Assembly (NCBI RefSeq): GCF_002159645.1
Contig: NZ_NFJB01000033.1
Coordinates: 1 to 34,361, forward strand
From: Parabacteroides sp. An277
Lineage (GTDB): Bacteria; Bacteroidota; Bacteroidia; Bacteroidales; Tannerellaceae
Length of the DNA stretch: 34,361 nucleotides
Direction of reading: 5' to 3'
Shown in pieces: positions 7,921 through 14,945 of the stretch. Position numbers and translations under genes: made by a program. Each line of letters starts with the position of its first letter. The stretch's first letter is position 1. The notes beneath the pieces are model-generated. The model did no database searches and was not told where the DNA came from. It saw only the letters and a program-made list of their open reading frames with translations.

Positions 7921-8385
7921 ATGAATATAGATATAAAAGACGTACATGTGGGACAGGCTATTGACCAACGCCGCAACGAACTCGGCCTTTCTAAGTCCGA
8001 ACTTGGACGCAGGCTTGGCATCCCCCAACAGCATATAAACCGCCTTCTGGAAAGGGAGACGATGGAGACCAAGCGGCTTGTCAAGGCTTGCAAGGCGTTG
8101 GACTTTAATTTTTTCGCCTTGTTCTGCCCGGTCAACCCCCAGATATCCGCATACCTCGCGGCAGTGGCATTGGACGGGGGAGATGCCAATAACAACATTG
8201 GCGATAGCGGACTTGCAGCCCAGCTTACCGCCGAACAGACCAAGGTGGAAAACTTGAACGGCACTATCAAGCTACTGAAGGAGCAGATAGATAGCCTGAA
8301 TGCACAAATTATCCGTCTGGATTCCAATCTGAAGGACAAAGACGCAATTATAGAACTACTAAAAGAAAGGAGGCAAAATATGTAA
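7921..8385 (+). CDS. XRE-family transcriptional regulator with C-terminal coiled coil
   Basis: A 154-aa protein. Residues about 10-60 form an HTH_3 domain: VGQAIDQRRNELGLSKSEL, then GRRLGIPQQHINRLLE as turn and recognition helix. The last 60 residues are a heptad-rich coiled coil (LTAEQTKVENLNGTIKLLKEQIDSLNAQI) that should drive dimerisation. Divergent from the primase operon, it is likely the element's master switch. The palindrome at 7817-7831 is the probable operator. Family clear, targets inferred. Confidence 0.85.
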   Translation: MNIDIKDVHVGQAIDQRRNELGLSKSELGRRLGIPQQHINRLLERETMETKRLVKACKALDFNFFALFCPVNPQISAYLAAVALDGGDANNNIGDSGLAAQLTAEQTKVENLNGTIKLLKEQIDSLNAQIIRLDSNLKDKDAIIELLKERRQNM

Positions 8386-8665
8386 CATTGAATACTGTGG
8401 TCAATATGATGATTGGCACATAGTAGCGCAGAATGTTTACACCAATATCGGTAGTTATCTGATTTTCAAATATATATTGCTATCATTTCGACTGTTATTG
8501 AGTTTGGATATTCGATGGAAATTCGATAAGAGAAATCAAATTCACGAGACTGTTTGCTATTTGTTTTCTGCATAGTAGATAACTCATTGAATATGAATAT
8601 CTAATTAGAGTCGCGCAAGCTGCAGTTGAAGAGAAATAAGTATTCATAATAAATATGGCTTTTAG

Positions 8666-8705
8666 GCCGTCAAGCATGATTCCAGATTGCTTGGCGGCTT
8701 TTTTT
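8666..8705 (+). terminator. Intrinsic terminator downstream of the XRE gene
   Basis: GCCGTCAAGCA (8666-8676) pairs with TGCTTGGCGGC (8688-8698) with one G:U pair, followed by seven T. It lies 280 bp after the XRE stop. Confidence 0.8.
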
Positions 8706-8802
8706 GTATGCATAGTAAAGGGAGCCAACGCCATGCCGGACGTCTTTTCAAATGGTGCGGGAGGTTAGAAAACGGGGACTGGATGAAAAAGGCTTCGTCC
8801 GA

Positions 8803-8963
8803 CCCCTTCTTTAGTGTCTCTTTTTTTAAAATAGGCTTGAAGAACGCCTTCCTGAGTCTTATTTTCAAAAAAATAGAGGTTCAAGAATGTTTCTTGCACA
8901 CTATTTTTATTGAAGTAAGCCGAATGAAGCCCTTCCTGAGCGTTTCTTTTTTCAAAAAGAAAG
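8803..8963. repeat. Three imperfect copies of a CCCTTCCTGAG-T-rich motif
   Basis: Related segments begin at 8803 (CCCCTTCTTTAGTGTCTC), 8846 (GCCTTCCTGAGTCTTATTTTC) and 8929 (GCCCTTCCTGAGCGTTTC), each followed by a T/A-rich tract. The third copy can fold with GAAGGG at 8967-8972 around an internal T/A palindrome. It looks like decaying repeat DNA rather than a gene. Confidence 0.5.
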
Positions 8964-9085
8964 TAAAGAAGGGATAGGAGTTAGTTCTGCGCATCAAAAC
9001 AGGGAAAAATGAAAGTTGGCATGCTCTTTTTCTGGCAGATTGGAGAAATTGGGGGGGGGAAATCAGGCGGGGAATAAAAAAAGAA

Positions 9086-9139
9086 AACCCATCGGCTTGT
9101 CGATACCTGTCGAATGCGACGGACCGAGGCCGATGGGTT
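9086..9139 (-). terminator. Terminator of the DUF4270 operon
   Basis: On the minus strand AACCCATCGGC (9139-9129) pairs perfectly with GCCGATGGGTT (9096-9086), followed by TTCTTTTTTT. It stands 22 bp beyond the DUF4270 stop. Confidence 0.85.
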
Positions 9140-9161
9140 ATTTTATCACTGAAAAGTTTCT

Positions 9162-10556
9162 TTACATATCGTTATATTGACTGGTAACGAGTACGAAAGT
9201 CATCGACTCTTTATCCTTTTTCAGTTTCACACCCGCCGGAGCAAGTAAATTACTTACCGAAGTGATTGTTGTTGACTCTTGTCCATAGCTGCTTGAAGTA
9301 GAGCGGCCTACGTCTACCGGTATAGCCAAAAGCACTAAGTCTTCCTCTGGATTATTAGCCCAATGCGTGCGAAGCACATTTGAAATATTCCCGAAATCGT
9401 AGGTACGCGTCGAACTGGAATACTGTGCGTTAAACGAAGTAATTCCGTCATTTATATTACGTCCTTCAAAAAAGTTCTTGACAGAATCTTCTGGTAAAAG
9501 AAGCAAATCGTCTGGCGCTTCAAAGGCATAAAGCCAATCCTCTTGCGGTTTGGCTTGCAGACTGAATTTAAGATTATTCAAAATACGGTCGTCATTTATG
9601 CGTTCTTTCAATTCGCGAGCAGGAATGACAAAACGAGTGCATACGCCAGAAGGACTTTTAATGTACATGAATTCATCGCTTGGAGCCAAAAGTTGCTCTA
9701 AGTTTTCGTTTTGCATTTGGTTCATTTGAATGACCTCTTTTGTGACGTTGAATTGTTCACGTGCCTGCATGATGGTATCTCTGGGCTCCGCATCTGTACC
9801 AATCTGTTCCGTATACCGATAATAAATATAAAAAGAAGTTTGTGCCACAGCAATAATGGAACCCGTACCGAACTCGGTGGTGATGTAAAAACCAGGGAAG
9901 AAGTTGTTGAAAGATTCCTGCGAAGCAAAGGTAGTCGGATTATTCACCGTCTCATCGTAAAGTTGTTGCGCTATTTCCCGGTTGATACGGATGCGCACGT
10001 TGGGAGTGTAGTAAAGGGAATCGTTCGTATCTGTAATATTGCGAATCGAGTCTGATATACTCTGGTCGTATGCCGTATAGGTCTTTTCTCCAATAAGATT
10101 TTGCAGATTACAATAATCTGCTGGATCCAAGTTGGTGTAGTAATTTCGGTCAAGAGGTTCGGTCACTTCATACACCTTGGCTTGCATAGGAGCCAATGAA
10201 TCGCCATAATATCCTCCGTTATTATACATAATGAAGAGTGCCATCGAGTCGACCTGCCCATTCAGCGGTTCATGCGTAAACGTATAATTATCCGGACAAT
10301 AAAATTGGCAAATATAATCACTCTTCAAATTGCCATAAAGCGGGTCGTAGAGTTGACCTAATAATCCCGATGCGGTACGTGCATAAACGGAATCCAATTT
10401 AATGGTAGAAGCCTCGACTTCAAAGGTATCTGTCCACACAGTAATGCGGTCACTTTCAGGTTGAATACTTGGTCCCACCAAACTAATTTCATCATTGCAA
10501 CTTGCCAGCAGCAAACCACTGCCAGCAAGCCCAAGTATTATACTTTTGATTTTCAT
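9162..10556 (-). CDS. DUF4270 family lipoprotein
   Basis: A 464-aa protein with a lipoprotein signal MKIKSIILGLAGSGLLLASC, Cys20 being the lipidation site, so it should be anchored in the outer or inner membrane facing the periplasm or surface. The body has the DUF4270 character: early block RITVWTDTFEVEASTIKLDSVYART, repeated beta-rich segments, and a GRNINDGITSFNAQYSSS region. DUF4270 proteins are widespread in Bacteroidetes with no established biochemical function. It follows the GT5-like gene by 18 bp, in the same operon, an arrangement I have seen next to panC in this order. A strong terminator follows. Confidence 0.85.
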   Translation of the reverse strand: MKIKSIILGLAGSGLLLASCNDEISLVGPSIQPESDRITVWTDTFEVEASTIKLDSVYARTASGLLGQLYDPLYGNLKSDYICQFYCPDNYTFTHEPLNGQVDSMALFIMYNNGGYYGDSLAPMQAKVYEVTEPLDRNYYTNLDPADYCNLQNLIGEKTYTAYDQSISDSIRNITDTNDSLYYTPNVRIRINREIAQQLYDETVNNPTTFASQESFNNFFPGFYITTEFGTGSIIAVAQTSFYIYYRYTEQIGTDAEPRDTIMQAREQFNVTKEVIQMNQMQNENLEQLLAPSDEFMYIKSPSGVCTRFVIPARELKERINDDRILNNLKFSLQAKPQEDWLYAFEAPDDLLLLPEDSVKNFFEGRNINDGITSFNAQYSSSTRTYDFGNISNVLRTHWANNPEEDLVLLAIPVDVGRSTSSSYGQESTTITSVSNLLAPAGVKLKKDKESMTFVLVTSQYNDM

Positions 10557-10574
10557 ATATTTGTTGTATAAACA

Positions 10575-11390
10575 TTAAGCTTCGCTCCACAATTTTTGGT
10601 AGAATTCATAACAAGCTGGAGCCAGTTCTTCTACCGTATGATAGGGGAGGAAAGGAGTTTTCTTTTCTTCGATGTATGCTTTAAGAACAGGGTTTATCGT
10701 TTCACTACCTTGTACAACACCATCTGCCATGTCGATAACCATTTGGTTCAGATGTTCGTAACTTGCCTCTTGTCGCAATCCTTTTACATCTTCTTCAGTA
10801 GCCCCATCAGTTACTAATTTATCAGCAAATGATGGACTTAGTGGCTTCTGGAATGCGTCATTATACATAGAATACACTACTTTGGCATTACAAAGGGAAG
10901 GATCATCGGCATACATACGTTTAATATATAATGCGGTGAGCGCGGAAAACCATCCATGGCAATGAATCAAATCAGGAATCCAACGTAATTTCTTGATGGT
11001 TTCCATCACACCACGCACGAAAAAGATAGAACGTTCATCGTTGTCGTCAAATTCTGTTCCATCTTCATCGTTAATACCGGCTTTACGGAGGAAATAGTCA
11101 TCATTGTCAATAAAATATACCTGCATACGAACCGGTTGTATAGAAGCAACCTTGATGATAAGCGGATGGTCGGTATCGTCAATAATCAGATTCATACCTG
11201 ATAAGCGAATGACCTCATGCAGTTGGTTTCGACGTTCGTTAATGGTACCGAATTTAGGCATAAAAGTTCTGATTTCGCAACCGCAGTCTTGAATGCCCAT
11301 CGGCAAGTGGCGACACACCGTTGCAATCTCAGTTTCCTTCAAATAAGGGTTGATTTCTTGAGTTATAAACAACACTTTTTTTGCATCCAT
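10575..11390 (-). CDS. Glycogen/starch synthase N-terminal (GT5) domain protein, single-domain form
   Basis: A 271-aa protein starting at [17 protein letters not shown] (11390). An in-frame start 78 bp earlier lies upstream of the TATCTTTG promoter box and is rejected. It aligns by eye with the N-terminal Rossmann half of GT5 synthases (early [22 protein letters not shown] matching the HDWQ-type block). Two things are missing: the K-x-G-G-L ADP-glucose motif (here [10 protein letters not shown]) and the whole C-terminal GT-B half; full enzymes are about 480 aa. It is therefore unlikely to be an ordinary glycogen synthase. It heads the operon with the DUF4270 lipoprotein and is divergent from panC. 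Actual function unknown. Confidence 0.8.
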   Translation of the reverse strand: MDAKKVLFITQEINPYLKETEIATVCRHLPMGIQDCGCEIRTFMPKFGTINERRNQLHEVIRLSGMNLIIDDTDHPLIIKVASIQPVRMQVYFIDNDDYFLRKAGINDEDGTEFDDNDERSIFFVRGVMETIKKLRWIPDLIHCHGWFSALTALYIKRMYADDPSLCNAKVVYSMYNDAFQKPLSPSFADKLVTDGATEEDVKGLRQEASYEHLNQMVIDMADGVVQGSETINPVLKAYIEEKKTPFLPYHTVEELAPACYEFYQKLWSEA

Positions 11391-11417
11391 TCTGTTATCA
11401 CGTTTATTATTTTCGCA

Positions 11418-11425
11418 CAAAGATA
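11418..11425 (-). promoter_or_regulatory. -7 element for the GT5-like / DUF4270 operon
   Basis: The minus strand reads TATCTTTG, 27 bp before the ATG at 11390. A TTG about 22 bp upstream is a weak -33 candidate. Confidence 0.5.
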
Positions 11426-11489
11426 CGAAAAATCTTTCATATATGGCCAATTTTTTGTTGCTTTGCACCCGATTTTAGCTTTATCTAAC

Positions 11490-12329
11490 ATGATAGTAGT
11501 TGAGAAGAAACAAGAATTGAAAGAATACCTTGCTGCTGAGCGGCAGCAAGGAAAGCACATCGGATTGGTTCCTACCATGGGTGCCTTACACCAAGGACAT
11601 TTATCTTTGGTAAAGCGGTGTGTAGAGGAGAATGAGGTATGCGTGGTGAGTGTGTTTGTTAATCCTACACAATTTAATGATAAGCATGATTTGGAAACTT
11701 ATCCGCGTACATTAGAGGCAGATTGCGCGTTGCTTGAGAAAGCAGGATGCACGTATGTTTTTGCTCCATCCGTTGAGGAAATGTATCCGGAACCAGATAC
11801 ACGCCAGTTTTGTTTAGGTCCGGTGGCTGAAGTAATGGAAGGACCTCGTCGGCCTGGACATTTCAATGGGGTAGCGCAAGTAGTAAGCAAGTTATTTTAT
11901 ATAGTGGAACCGGACAGGGCTTATTTCGGTGAGAAAGATTTCCAGCAAATAGCTGTGGTTCGTGAGATGGTTCGCCAATTAAGGATTCCGGTTGAGATTG
12001 TGGCGTGTCCTATCCAACGCGAAGCAGATGGATTGGCTCTTAGTAGCCGCAATGTGCGTCTGACTCCTGCGCAACGTCAGGAAGCGCCTCTTATCGCCCG
12101 CACGTTAAAGGAAAGCGTAGCATTGGTGAAAGAAAAGTCCGTAGAGGAGGTGAAGCGGTTCGTATGTGACACGCTGAATGCGAATCCGGTCATGGAAGTA
12201 GAGTATTTCGAGATAGTGGATGGCCATACGATGCAGCCTATTGCCGATTGGAAAGATACGGATTATCCAGTAGGATGCATCACGGTGTATTGTGGCGAAG
12301 TAAGATTAATAGACAATATCAAGTATTGA
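11490..12329 (+). CDS. panC: Pantothenate synthetase (pantoate-beta-alanine ligase)
   Basis: Joins pantoate and beta-alanine with ATP to form pantothenate, the CoA precursor; cytosolic. The product is 279 aa, normal for PanC. Visible motifs: [18 protein letters not shown] (ATP-binding HxGH), [22 protein letters not shown] (pantoate binding), YFGEKDFQQ and LSSRN (KMSKS-like). The start MIVVEKK at 11490 is chosen because the ATP motif then sits at the usual distance; the frame is open further upstream but overlaps the divergent gene. panD follows 9 bp later, and it supplies the beta-alanine substrate. Confidence 0.97.
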   Translation: MIVVEKKQELKEYLAAERQQGKHIGLVPTMGALHQGHLSLVKRCVEENEVCVVSVFVNPTQFNDKHDLETYPRTLEADCALLEKAGCTYVFAPSVEEMYPEPDTRQFCLGPVAEVMEGPRRPGHFNGVAQVVSKLFYIVEPDRAYFGEKDFQQIAVVREMVRQLRIPVEIVACPIQREADGLALSSRNVRLTPAQRQEAPLIARTLKESVALVKEKSVEEVKRFVCDTLNANPVMEVEYFEIVDGHTMQPIADWKDTDYPVGCITVYCGEVRLIDNIKY

Positions 12330-12338
12330 GCGTAGGTT

Positions 12339-12689
12339 ATGTACGTAGAAGTGGTAAAAAGCAAAATCCATCGGGTGACTGTCACGGAGGCCAACCTGAA
12401 TTATATCGGGAGCATTACGATTGATTCTGCATTGATGGAGGCGGCCAACCTCATTCCGGGTGAAAAGGTGGCCATTGTGGATAATAATAATGGGGAACGG
12501 TTTGAGACTTACGTTATTCCGGGCGAACCTCATTCGGGTATGATTTGTTTGAATGGGGCCGCGGCTCGTAAAGTGCAACCGGGTGATATTGTCATTATCA
12601 TGTCGTACGCTTGGATGGATTTTGAAGAGGCGAAGCATTTCAAGCCTGCGGTGGTGTTTCCTGATACAGCTACCAATCGCTTGATTTGA
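12339..12689 (+). CDS. panD: Aspartate 1-decarboxylase (pyruvoyl-dependent)
   Basis: Makes beta-alanine from aspartate for pantothenate synthesis. The 116-aa proenzyme contains the self-cleavage site Y22-I-G24-S25: cleavage between G24 and S25 creates the pyruvoyl cofactor. Conserved K9 (SKIHRVTVT), Y58-type and NGAAARK blocks are present. It is translated just after panC and is followed by a strong terminator, so panC-panD form a two-gene operon. Confidence 0.97.
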   Translation: MYVEVVKSKIHRVTVTEANLNYIGSITIDSALMEAANLIPGEKVAIVDNNNGERFETYVIPGEPHSGMICLNGAAARKVQPGDIVIIMSYAWMDFEEAKHFKPAVVFPDTATNRLI

Positions 12690-12718
12690 CTTCTTTATTT
12701 AATTCATTAAGAAACAAA

Positions 12719-12750
12719 GAGGACCTTCCTATATAGGAGAGGTCCTCTTT
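12719..12750 (+). terminator. Terminator of panC-panD
   Basis: GAGGACC-TTCC-TATA-GGAG-AGGTCCTC forms a long stem (12719-12747) followed by TTTTATTT, 30 bp after the panD stop. Confidence 0.9.
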
Positions 12751-12857
12751 TATTTGGCTCACAATAGTAATAAAATTTAAAGGCAAAAAGATTGTTTAGG
12801 TTATCTGACTGCAAAGGTGGGCCTTTTGAATCAATTAACCAAATTATTTTTTATATT

Positions 12858-13880
12858 CTACAACATACTTTCGGAGATAATGAGCGAAATGACCTCGGAA
12901 TAGTTGGCGGTGCCCGTCGGGATACGGTTCCCTTTCAAATACCAATTATACAATTGTGCTTGCAGGCGTCCGATGAACGGGTTGTATAGCGCATTCCAGT
13001 ATGCCTGTTTTTCTTGATAGAGTGTAATGATTTCGGGGCGCAGCGTCTCTTTCCAGGTCTTGAAATCGGTAGGAGACAAGAGACGGTGTGCGTTAGATAT
13101 TACGTAGGGAAGTAAAGAGAAATACCCTGAGAAGCGTATGGCGGGCACGGACGAAGCGGTACAAATTTTGTAGCTGAAGAAGTTGGCTTCGGCTTCGTTG
13201 GCTATTCCCAGGACGTGGGCCATCTCGTGCGCGTAGGTCGCGGCGAATTGTGTGGGGAGTAGGTCGCGGTTCAGGTTATATTCTGTGAAGAAGGGACCGA
13301 CGTAACCCAACACGCCGACTCCGCTCATCCACGTGGAACAGAGCATAGGTTTCGCCCGGAGGTAATCGGCGGGTTTGTTCAAGCCATAGTGAGTCGCCAA
13401 TTGTTTGTAGCCTTGTTTTACCTCGTGCGCGACGACCGGTTCGGTACAGTTCCCGTTTGTCACATAGGAGGCGTTCAGTGAATCTGTATACCTCGTCAGG
13501 AAAAGGCTGAATTGCTCCTCTGAATAGGGCTGTTTTTCCAACGACGTGCGGGTGAAGAAGTCCGCTCTGTAGTAGAGTAATCCCCATGCCAGGTAGAACC
13601 AGACGTACGTCCAAGCCAGGTATTCCACCTCGCGGCGTATCATCTTCCGGATGCCTTTCCGTCGGTACAGGCAGACGACGGCGTAGGCTATCAGTCCGCC
13701 CAGACTCCCATAAATGAACACATCTCCTAAGGAAAAGGGAAAGAGGGAGGAGAATCGGGAGAGCCCGTTGGATAGCACGGGGTAGATATACCAGGCATAC
13801 CATTCGCCTCCGCCTGGGACGGCCATCAACGTCCAGACGCTTGCCAGCAGGAGGCCCAAAAATGCCCAGCGAACCCTCAT
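12858..13880 (-). CDS. DUF3810 family membrane protein with HExxH motif
   Basis: A 340-aa protein. The N-terminus has about three membrane segments (RWAFLGLLLASVWTLMA, VFIYGSLGGLIAYAVVCLY, YVWFYLAWGLLYY), then a soluble domain with H218-E-M-A-H222, followed by NEAEANFF, in which a downstream Glu could be a third zinc ligand. This is the DUF3810 layout, thought to be a membrane-bound zinc metalloprotease; no substrate is known. It lies 10 bp downstream of tsaB, on the same strand, so co-transcription is likely. Confidence 0.85.
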   Translation of the reverse strand: MRVRWAFLGLLLASVWTLMAVPGGGEWYAWYIYPVLSNGLSRFSSLFPFSLGDVFIYGSLGGLIAYAVVCLYRRKGIRKMIRREVEYLAWTYVWFYLAWGLLYYRADFFTRTSLEKQPYSEEQFSLFLTRYTDSLNASYVTNGNCTEPVVAHEVKQGYKQLATHYGLNKPADYLRAKPMLCSTWMSGVGVLGYVGPFFTEYNLNRDLLPTQFAATYAHEMAHVLGIANEAEANFFSYKICTASSVPAIRFSGYFSLLPYVISNAHRLLSPTDFKTWKETLRPEIITLYQEKQAYWNALYNPFIGRLQAQLYNWYLKGNRIPTGTANYSEVISLIISESML

Positions 13881-13890
13881 CGTGCTTCCG

Positions 13891-14589
13891 TTAATGGTTT
13901 CCTAATACTTTGTTCTTGGCTATGGTCGCTTGGAACTCTTTCAGGTAGAAGGGTTCGAAGTAGGCCACATCCTCGAACTGCTTTGCCGCATAGGCTTTTT
14001 CGGCCAGCGGGGCCATGTGGGAAGCTAATGGATAGATGCCGTCGAGGAACCGCGCGTGGGGCGAGGTGATGACGGCCTTGCATTTCTCTGCCCCGTCGCC
14101 GAAGAAGCAAACCGGATGGGATGCCAACGTGTCGGCGTAGGTCTCCTCGGTCACGATGTCTGCCTGTGCCCCCCGTACTGGCTGCAACTGCCCGTCGAAC
14201 AGGGCGGCATAGACCTCCATCCGCCGGGCGTCGATCATCGGGCAATAAAGCGCACCGTCGATAGGCTTCGTCTGGATGGCCGTGTATGCGAGGAGCTCCA
14301 GCGTCGGGATGCTTATCAGCGGAATGCCGAATCCGAAACAAAGCCCTTTGGCCAGCGAGACGCCGATGCGCAATCCGGTATAGGAACCGGGTCCGGAACT
14401 GACGGCCACCGCGTCCAGTTTGTGGCCTTTCGAGTGCATTTCGCGCAAGGCTTCTTCTACATATACGCCCAACAAGGTGGCGTGGGAGTGTCCTTCGTAG
14501 GATGTTTGCTCCCAAGCGACGTTCCCGTCTATCGCGAGCGCTGCCGAACATACGTTCGTCGAGGTTTCAATATTCAATATACATGCCAT
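13891..14589 (-). CDS. tsaB: tRNA threonylcarbamoyladenosine biosynthesis protein TsaB
   Basis: A 232-aa member of the ASKHA family that activates TsaD in forming t6A37 on ANN-decoding tRNAs. The start MACILNIETSTNVCSAAL at 14589 gives the family's usual N-terminus (a TTG two codons earlier is also in frame). The motif SSGPGSYTGLRIGVSLAKGLC (residues about 66-86) is diagnostic. The length is normal. It precedes the DUF3810 gene by 10 bp. The 42-bp repeats lie directly upstream, so its promoter must lie within or beyond them. Confidence 0.95.
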   Translation of the reverse strand: MACILNIETSTNVCSAALAIDGNVAWEQTSYEGHSHATLLGVYVEEALREMHSKGHKLDAVAVSSGPGSYTGLRIGVSLAKGLCFGFGIPLISIPTLELLAYTAIQTKPIDGALYCPMIDARRMEVYAALFDGQLQPVRGAQADIVTEETYADTLASHPVCFFGDGAEKCKAVITSPHARFLDGIYPLASHMAPLAEKAYAAKQFEDVAYFEPFYLKEFQATIAKNKVLGNH

Positions 14590-14637
14590 ATTCAATCAGT
14601 TTTAAATGCTTGTAAAATCTTTTTCATAAACAGTGCC

Positions 14638-14945
14638 TGACCGGTCAGGCACGCTTCCGGAGTAGTCGCGAAGGCCGAATGACCGGTCAGGCACGTTTCC
14701 GGAGTGGTCGCGAAGGCCGAATGACCGGTCAGGCACGTTTCCGGAGTGGTCGCGGAAGTCAAATGACCGGTCCGGCACGCTTCCGGAGTAGTCGCGGAAG
14801 TCAAATGACCGGTCCGGCACGTTTCCGGAGTGGTCGCGAAGGCCGAATGACCGGTCCGGCACGTTTCCGGAGTAGTCGCGGAGGCTGAATGACCGGTCCG
14901 GCACGTTTCCGGAGTAGTCGCGAAGGCCGAATGACCGGTCCGGCA
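14638..14945. repeat. Tandem array of seven 42-bp units plus a partial eighth
   Basis: Units begin at 14638, 14680, 14722, 14764, 14806, 14848 and 14890, with a partial copy at 14932-14945. Each unit has the palindrome ACCGGT, then GGCACG-TTTCCGGAGT-GTCGCG. Units differ at a few sites (GGTCAGG in the three nearest tsaB, GGTCCGG in the others; GAAGGCCGAA versus GGAAGTCAAA). The left end makes a perfect 20-nt palindrome at 14633-14652. Because 42 is divisible by 3 the array stays open in several frames, including a 114-codon minus-strand frame (14946-14602) with a 14-residue VPDRSFGLRDYSGN-type repeat. The whole space between tsaB and the ATPase stop is filled by it. Confidence 0.97.

Larger units (their letters stand above)
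8386..9085. other. Gene-free stretch, probable right edge of the mobile element
   Basis: No supportable gene in 700 bp. Contents: a terminator at 8666-8705; three degenerate copies of a C-rich/T-rich motif at 8803-8963; a hairpin TTTCTTTTT-TC-AAAAAGAAA at 8943-8962; and a run of nine G at 9051-9059. Base composition swings abruptly from AT-rich (8386-8650) to mixed. The accessory/chromosome junction should lie here because ordinary chromosomal genes begin at 9162, but no attachment site is recognisable. Confidence 0.55.

Noticed and set aside
8687-8977. A 96-codon frame with FFSVSFFK-like repeats
   Set aside because: It begins inside the terminator loop and its T-rich repeats give poly-Phe/Lys; this is low-complexity DNA, not a gene.
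9051-9059. Run of nine G as a phase-variation tract
   Set aside because: It lies in gene-free DNA beyond a terminator and is not in a promoter or ORF, so no effect can be argued.
13877-14551. A 224-codon minus-strand frame overlapping tsaB
   Set aside because: It is tsaB read in another frame; arginine-rich and without motifs, while the TsaB frame has SSGPGSYTGLRIG.
14638-14945. Possible CRISPR array
   Set aside because: Units are contiguous 42-bp tandem repeats with no unique spacers, and no cas gene is present.
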